DNA of 36,579 nt from Flammeovirgaceae bacterium (GTDB lineage Bacteria; Bacteroidota; Bacteroidia; Cytophagales; Cyclobacteriaceae). Under the pieces are notes generated by a model, which did no database searches, was not told where the DNA came from, and was given only the letters and a program-made list of their open reading frames with translations. The DNA lies in NCBI GenBank assembly GCA_021298355.1, contig JAJTEH010000021.1, positions 1 to 36,579 of the forward strand, written 5' to 3'. Below are positions 32,679 through 36,579 of the stretch, in pieces (position 1 is the stretch's first letter; each line of letters begins with the position of its first letter). The position numbers and the translations under genes are program-made.

Positions 32679-35295
32679 TTTTCTGTGTGTTGTTAATTAT
32701 GGATTTTAATTTTTCGGCAGCTACATCAGAGGCCATGAGTTTACGTAAGTATAATTCTATAGGTAATACCAGCAATGCAATACCTACCTGAATACAAAAA
32801 TCTATTACAGGGCTGCTTGTTGATAAATAGGTTGAGAAAACTGTTTGTATAAATGTAATGAGCAAAACAATAGTGAGTACCGAAAGAAGTTGTGCAAATA
32901 TTTTATATCTCCTGTTCATTTTTAAACGTATCGATACCAGCACCAATAGCCCAAACAATACAAATTGCGAAGCATAAAACCAGGGTGTTTTCCACAGAGG
33001 TGGTTTAACTATTATTTCGAAAATTTCATCGATCGATTGTTCATGCAATGCATCGCGTGTCTGCACGTGTAGTTTATATTTGCCTAATGGTAAAAATGTA
33101 AAATTGATTACGCTGTTTGCCGACCACGCACTAAAATCACTGCCTTCTAAACCTTCTAACCAATAACGGTATTCTACATCTTTAGCGTTTGCAAAAAACG
33201 GGCGACTTACATCCATGTTAAATAATTGTTCGCTTTGTATAAACTCGAATTTGCGAATGGTTTGTGGTAAATAATTCTTATTATGAATTACAGATTTAAC
33301 AAGCAATGGATACTGTACGCTTGTGTTTTTAGTATTTTGTAATTTTAATGAGTATAGTTCGTTGTTTACAGAAACCACCCAAATGGTGTTTGTGTTTTTT
33401 TCTACTATTAACTTTCTGATTTCGGGCACAAGGTTCAAATAGTTTAATGTGTTTGCCTGGTTGTGGCCTACCATACTCCATTGATTTTCGCGTTTTGTTA
33501 CCATTATGTTTGCCGATGCAAAAAATAAATTGGCTTTTGCGAGAGAATCTATAACACGAACTGCCCTGTTGTTAAACAAAAAATAGCCATCAGCATTACA
33601 CATAACCGGCACATCGTTAAGGCTGATGATTGCAGTTGCATCGTTTTGTGTGTTGCTGAATTTATACGTTTTTATTTTAAAGTCTGCATCGAGATGGTAA
33701 AGTGTTTTTATACCGACCAACCATACACCCGCATTATTTTCGGTGGCTGATTGTATACTTTCGGCAGTAGAAAACAAGATTTGTGTTTTGCCATTTGGAT
33801 TGCACAAAAAAACAGTGCCACTTTCGTTTTGCAATATCAATTGATTATTGGCAAGTGTACTAGCAAATTCTATAGGATCTGAAAAAATTAAACGTGGCTT
33901 TTGCGAACTGGTAATCTGATACAAACCTGCAGGGCCTGCTGCAAATAACTGATTGGGTTGTGCCAGTAAAAAAGAAATTTTAGTTTGTATACTTTCTTCT
34001 TTCTTGTATTCGAATCCATCGGCCTGCTCTATGGTTCTTTTAACATAAATTATTTTTTCCTGGTTAGGCAATGGTTGTTCTGTAGTTGCATTTTGCTTTT
34101 GTGTTGCTTTTTCTTCTTTCTTTCTTTTTAGAAAAGAAAAGAATCCCTTTTTTTTGGAAGTTGGTTCTGTTGGCTGAGTTGTAGCAGTTTGCTCAGTCTT
34201 ACTTTTATCTGTTTTGTTTGGTACACGCACGGGTTCTAACCACTCTAATGTTGTTTTGCGTGGCTGTAGTTTATACAAACCTGTTGATGTGCCCACGTAT
34301 AAAGTACTCCCTATAAAAGCAGTTGTTTGCACATTACCTTGCAAGCCCGGGTAATGACTAAAAGTTTGCAAGGGTATGTGAGTAGATATTTGAGTGAAGC
34401 CCAATTCGTGTGCTGCCCATATGTTATTTTCCTGGTCTTTTGTTAAACAAAATATTTCGTTATCGGGCAGGCCTGTTCCGTAGTGTATGTGCTCTTCGGT
34501 TTTTCCCGACTTTGTGTTTACCAGGTATATTCCATTATGCACAGTACCTATGGCAATTACTTCTGCACTTACTTGTATAAGTGTTACCGGTATGCTTTGT
34601 AAAATTGTGCCCAAATCAGCCAACGAAACTACACTCCATTTATCGGGTGTGCCAACATAAAATTGGTTGTTGCCGCGCAGCGCAAACCAGTTGTTGTTTA
34701 GGGCGGTTATTAGTTTAACCGATTCAAATTTTTCGGGTGCCGCTATTAAAGATGTTTGCTTTATCTGATAGCTCGTACTATCGGTTATAACGGTAGGTAT
34801 ATACGTTTTACCTGCCGGCATTACGGTAAGAATAGTTTCGTTTGGCGCTACTTTTAACTTTGTGGTTTTTAAAGTTTTTCGGTGTGTTTGCCAAAACTCA
34901 TTTTCGGCAATAAAATAAATAAATTGTTCATCGCTTTTTATAGCAGTAAAAGCCGTTTCACTTTGTGTGCCTGTTTTTTTCAATGTAAACCCTGGCTTAC
35001 CAATTTGTTTTGTTAAGTATCCTGCAAATCCATCTCCGGCAACCCATATTCTATCTGCTTCGGGCAACAGGGTGTATATGCTTTCCTTTACTTCTATGCG
35101 TTGCCAGTTTCGGCCATCAAACTGAAATACTCCTTCGCGGCAAGCGGAATAAAACAATCCGTTTGGTGCTTGTTTAAAATCGAAACACAAAACATTATTC
35201 TTTCCGGTTGGGCTAAAATGGCTTAAGAACGGATGGCCTTGCTGAGCAAAGCTATGTGTTGCAATAAAAATTAGTAACAGTAATAATCGGGCCAT
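32671..35295 (-). CDS. membrane sensor with beta-propeller and Y_Y_Y domains, no output domain
   Basis: I start at ATG 35295 (874 residues), directly before a signal peptide (MARLLLLLIFIATHSFAQ). A periplasmic beta-propeller-like sensor fills about 25-660, with repeats such as GKNNVLCFDFKQAPNGLFY, GVFQFDGRNW and DNEIFCLTKDQENNIWAA. It is interrupted near 350-410 by a Lys/Thr/Gln-rich insertion (KKKGFFSFLKRKKEE). A Y_Y_Y domain follows (VEYRYWLEGLEGSDFSAW, LPLGKYKLHVQTRDA), then about three membrane helices and a short cytoplasmic tail (KLKSIINNTQ). Two-component sensors of this type normally continue into a kinase or DNA-binding domain; this one ends. Three genes downstream lie in the same run, including a soluble histidine kinase. 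Confidence 0.85.
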   Translation of the reverse strand: MARLLLLLIFIATHSFAQQGHPFLSHFSPTGKNNVLCFDFKQAPNGLFYSACREGVFQFDGRNWQRIEVKESIYTLLPEADRIWVAGDGFAGYLTKQIGKPGFTLKKTGTQSETAFTAIKSDEQFIYFIAENEFWQTHRKTLKTTKLKVAPNETILTVMPAGKTYIPTVITDSTSYQIKQTSLIAAPEKFESVKLITALNNNWFALRGNNQFYVGTPDKWSVVSLADLGTILQSIPVTLIQVSAEVIAIGTVHNGIYLVNTKSGKTEEHIHYGTGLPDNEIFCLTKDQENNIWAAHELGFTQISTHIPLQTFSHYPGLQGNVQTTAFIGSTLYVGTSTGLYKLQPRKTTLEWLEPVRVPNKTDKSKTEQTATTQPTEPTSKKKGFFSFLKRKKEEKATQKQNATTEQPLPNQEKIIYVKRTIEQADGFEYKKEESIQTKISFLLAQPNQLFAAGPAGLYQITSSQKPRLIFSDPIEFASTLANNQLILQNESGTVFLCNPNGKTQILFSTAESIQSATENNAGVWLVGIKTLYHLDADFKIKTYKFSNTQNDATAIISLNDVPVMCNADGYFLFNNRAVRVIDSLAKANLFFASANIMVTKRENQWSMVGHNQANTLNYLNLVPEIRKLIVEKNTNTIWVVSVNNELYSLKLQNTKNTSVQYPLLVKSVIHNKNYLPQTIRKFEFIQSEQLFNMDVSRPFFANAKDVEYRYWLEGLEGSDFSAWSANSVINFTFLPLGKYKLHVQTRDALHEQSIDEIFEIIVKPPLWKTPWFYASQFVLFGLLVLVSIRLKMNRRYKIFAQLLSVLTIVLLITFIQTVFSTYLSTSSPVIDFCIQVGIALLVLPIELYLRKLMASDVAAEKLKSIINNTQKNA

Positions 35296-35311
35296 GGGAG
35301 TATCAATAAGG

Positions 35312-35352
35312 CAAAATACAAATAAAACCTTTATGCTTTGCTGTGCAAAAAA
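35312..35352 (-). promoter_or_regulatory. possible promoter region of the ten-gene run
   Basis: The 111-base gap before the sensor gene contains, on the minus strand, TTTTTTG, then about 20 bases, then TTATTTG and TATTTTG. This is similar to, but not an exact match for, TTG-N19-20-TAnnTTTG. It is the only sizeable gap upstream of the ten genes 35295 to 22558, so their shared promoter should lie here or before the preceding gene. Confidence 0.25.
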
Positions 35353-35406
35353 GTAGCCCATTGGCAATGCTTAAATAGAGAATTGTTGGTAAAAAAGAAT
35401 TGTGTT

Positions 35407-36357
35407 TTAAGGTGCCTGCAACTCTTTGCGAAGATTGTTTATAAAATTTTCTAACGCTTTTGGCCAATAAGGGTCGGCATCCCAGCTACGGCCCAAGTAG
35501 TAAATTTCGTTTTCTAATTTCTTGGCGTAGAATTTATATACTATACCTGTGTTCCTTTGGTTGTCTTTGCTTTCGCTTTGCGGATATCCAAGTTTCGATT
35601 TTATCAGATTTTCGTTTGCGGCTACAGCGTTTAAAACATACCAAAAACCTTTTTGCCGAAGTTGCACATCGGTTAGGCTATCGGCAACAAACTCAATTTT
35701 AAACGGATATGCTTTACAGATTTCCTGTAACAGGTTATCTTCTTCTTTTCTTCCGGATAACCTTACGGCCATACGGTCTACCCGTAAATCAGCTGTAAAA
35801 GATTCTACACGCCCCCCGCTGATGATAGAATTTTCTGGTGCTTGTTCGGGGCTATCGTTTATCAGTAAGTTTTGTTTTTTTAAACTGTTTAATGCTTCGC
35901 GGTTTACTTGCAGCAATAACTCGTACAAACTTGAGCCGGAAATTTGCCAAACAGGCGAGAGCAAAATTAACCGAGCCGAGCCGGCATATGTAGCTAACGT
36001 TATTGTATATGTTTCTAAATATTTTTGTACAAAAGCCAGCACATGTATTTCACGTTTGCTAAACTGCGAAAGGGTATGCGAGGCTACATCGTATCCGCCA
36101 AGCAAGTGTTGTATGTCTATGGCAAATACGGCATCTATGCCTGTTTGCAAAAATTGGTTTTGCACGAGTTGCAAATCTTTATCGGTTACCCCTGGGGTGT
36201 ATACCAATACCGTTCGGCCACTAAGTAGTTTTTCGGGAAATTGATTGGTGGGTTTTATGTTACTAAAAAACAATGCCGGGGTTAATGGTATTGTTTGAGC
36301 TTTTGCATTGGCTTTACAAACACATATAAAAGCTACAAAAAGTATAAAACGATACAT
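35407..36357 (-). CDS. exported protein, family unrecognised
   Basis: I start at ATG 36357 (316 residues), directly before a signal peptide (MYRFILFVAFICVCKANAKA); the frame extends upstream only into the Rieske gene. I do not recognise the family. The mature N-terminal half has alternating strands and helices (GRTVLVYTPGVTDKDLQLVQ, GIDAVFAIDIQHLLGGYDVA), like a Rossmann-type alpha/beta fold. The C-terminal half is mixed and ends in a basic helix (ALENFINNLRKELQ). No catalytic motif stands out. It lies 41 bases after the Rieske gene and 111 bases before the sensor gene. Confidence 0.75.
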   Translation of the reverse strand: MYRFILFVAFICVCKANAKAQTIPLTPALFFSNIKPTNQFPEKLLSGRTVLVYTPGVTDKDLQLVQNQFLQTGIDAVFAIDIQHLLGGYDVASHTLSQFSKREIHVLAFVQKYLETYTITLATYAGSARLILLSPVWQISGSSLYELLLQVNREALNSLKKQNLLINDSPEQAPENSIISGGRVESFTADLRVDRMAVRLSGRKEEDNLLQEICKAYPFKIEFVADSLTDVQLRQKGFWYVLNAVAANENLIKSKLGYPQSESKDNQRNTGIVYKFYAKKLENEIYYLGRSWDADPYWPKALENFINNLRKELQAP

Positions 36358-36398
36358 ATCTGCAAAGAACGTAAAATACCAGATAACATTGCTTGTTG

Positions 36399-36579
36399 TT
36401 ACCATAACAGGTAAAGCCCATCTTCTTTTTTTTCGGTTTGCCAGGTTTGCAAATCTGCCGAGCGGCCTGCACATTCTCTTCCGGTTTTAAGGTTAAACCG
36501 GTATTCGTGCCAAGGGCATATTATTTCTTCGAAAGCATTTAATTTACCCTGGCTTAACGAGGCTTTGTTGTGCGTGCAT
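36399..36579 (-). CDS. Rieske [2Fe-2S] protein, N-terminus beyond window edge
   Basis: The last 59 codons of a minus-strand frame end with TAA at 36401-36399. Both halves of the Rieske iron-sulfur motif are visible: CTH at the very edge and CPWHEYRFNL about 20 residues later (C-x-H ... C-x-x-H). GRECAGRSADLQTW follows, then the C-terminal ending DGLYLLW. The short tail after the cluster suggests a small Rieske-type ferredoxin rather than a large oxygenase subunit. The redox partner cannot be told because the rest lies outside. The following exported-protein gene begins 41 bases later. Confidence 0.85.
   Translation of the reverse strand, partial: CTHNKASLSQGKLNAFEEIICPWHEYRFNLKTGRECAGRSADLQTWQTEKKEDGLYLLW

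Noticed and set aside
35296-35367. N-terminal extension of the sensor protein to 898 residues
   Set aside because: The extension lies before a strong signal peptide beginning at ATG 35295 and would bury it.
36358-36474. N-terminal extension of the unrecognised exported protein
   Set aside because: The extension overlaps the Rieske gene in another frame, and a strong signal peptide begins at ATG 36357.

Overview
The window looks like chromosomal DNA of a member of the Bacteroidota, most likely of the order Cytophagales. It is AT-rich, and Shine-Dalgarno sequences are scarce. Several genes have an exact TAnnTTTG (-7) promoter element just upstream of the start. Family content also fits: a DUF4097-type secreted protein, an ECF sigma factor with a membrane anti-sigma partner, a Y_Y_Y/propeller sensor, several lipoproteins and multi-PAS histidine kinases. 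I see no tRNA, rRNA, insertion sequence, phage gene or CRISPR array.

Layout. (1) 1-3625, minus strand: dinB (DNA polymerase IV), an ECF sigma factor, a HEAT-repeat anti-sigma-like membrane protein and two secreted proteins, the last cut by the window edge. (2) 3776-4973, plus: a four-helix membrane protein overlapping an SDR oxidoreductase. (3) 4976-7387, minus: a family 2 glycosyltransferase, a second ECF sigma factor and rsmG. (4) 7477-9779, minus: a GNAT-like acyltransferase and a flavin oxidase of the 4-cresol dehydrogenase family. (5) 9885-11792, plus: a PAS histidine kinase. (6) 11881-14805, minus: a 974-residue, very basic exported protein made of four repeat classes and containing a ~146-residue internal duplication. 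(7) A bestrophin-like channel (minus), a polyprenol-phosphate mannosyltransferase (plus) and a FtsX/LolE-type permease (minus). (8) 17994-21296, plus: namZ-like muramidase, nth, fmt and folA, closely packed. (9) 21329-22567: a small exported protein, a 396-base stretch without a gene, and a DUF1801 protein. (10) 22558-35295, minus: ten genes in one closely packed run whose largest gap is 6 bases. (11) An unrecognised exported protein and a cut-off Rieske protein at the right edge.

Functional themes. Peptidoglycan turnover recurs: an exo-muramidase-like lipoprotein, an exported NagZ-like glycosidase and a PBP4-like lipoprotein. The ten-gene run also holds the last two steps of the formimidoylglutamate branch of histidine breakdown (HutF, then HutG), joined by ATGA overlaps to an M20 amidohydrolase. 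At its upstream end are a membrane sensor without an output domain, a lipoprotein and a soluble PAS histidine kinase whose reading frame is broken by one base before an otherwise intact ATPase domain.

Best candidates for something undescribed are the repeat protein at 11881-14805, the sensor/lipoprotein/kinase/cell-wall run at 26207-35295, and the sigma/HEAT anti-sigma/secreted-protein unit at 1-2471. No function is claimed beyond what the domains show.
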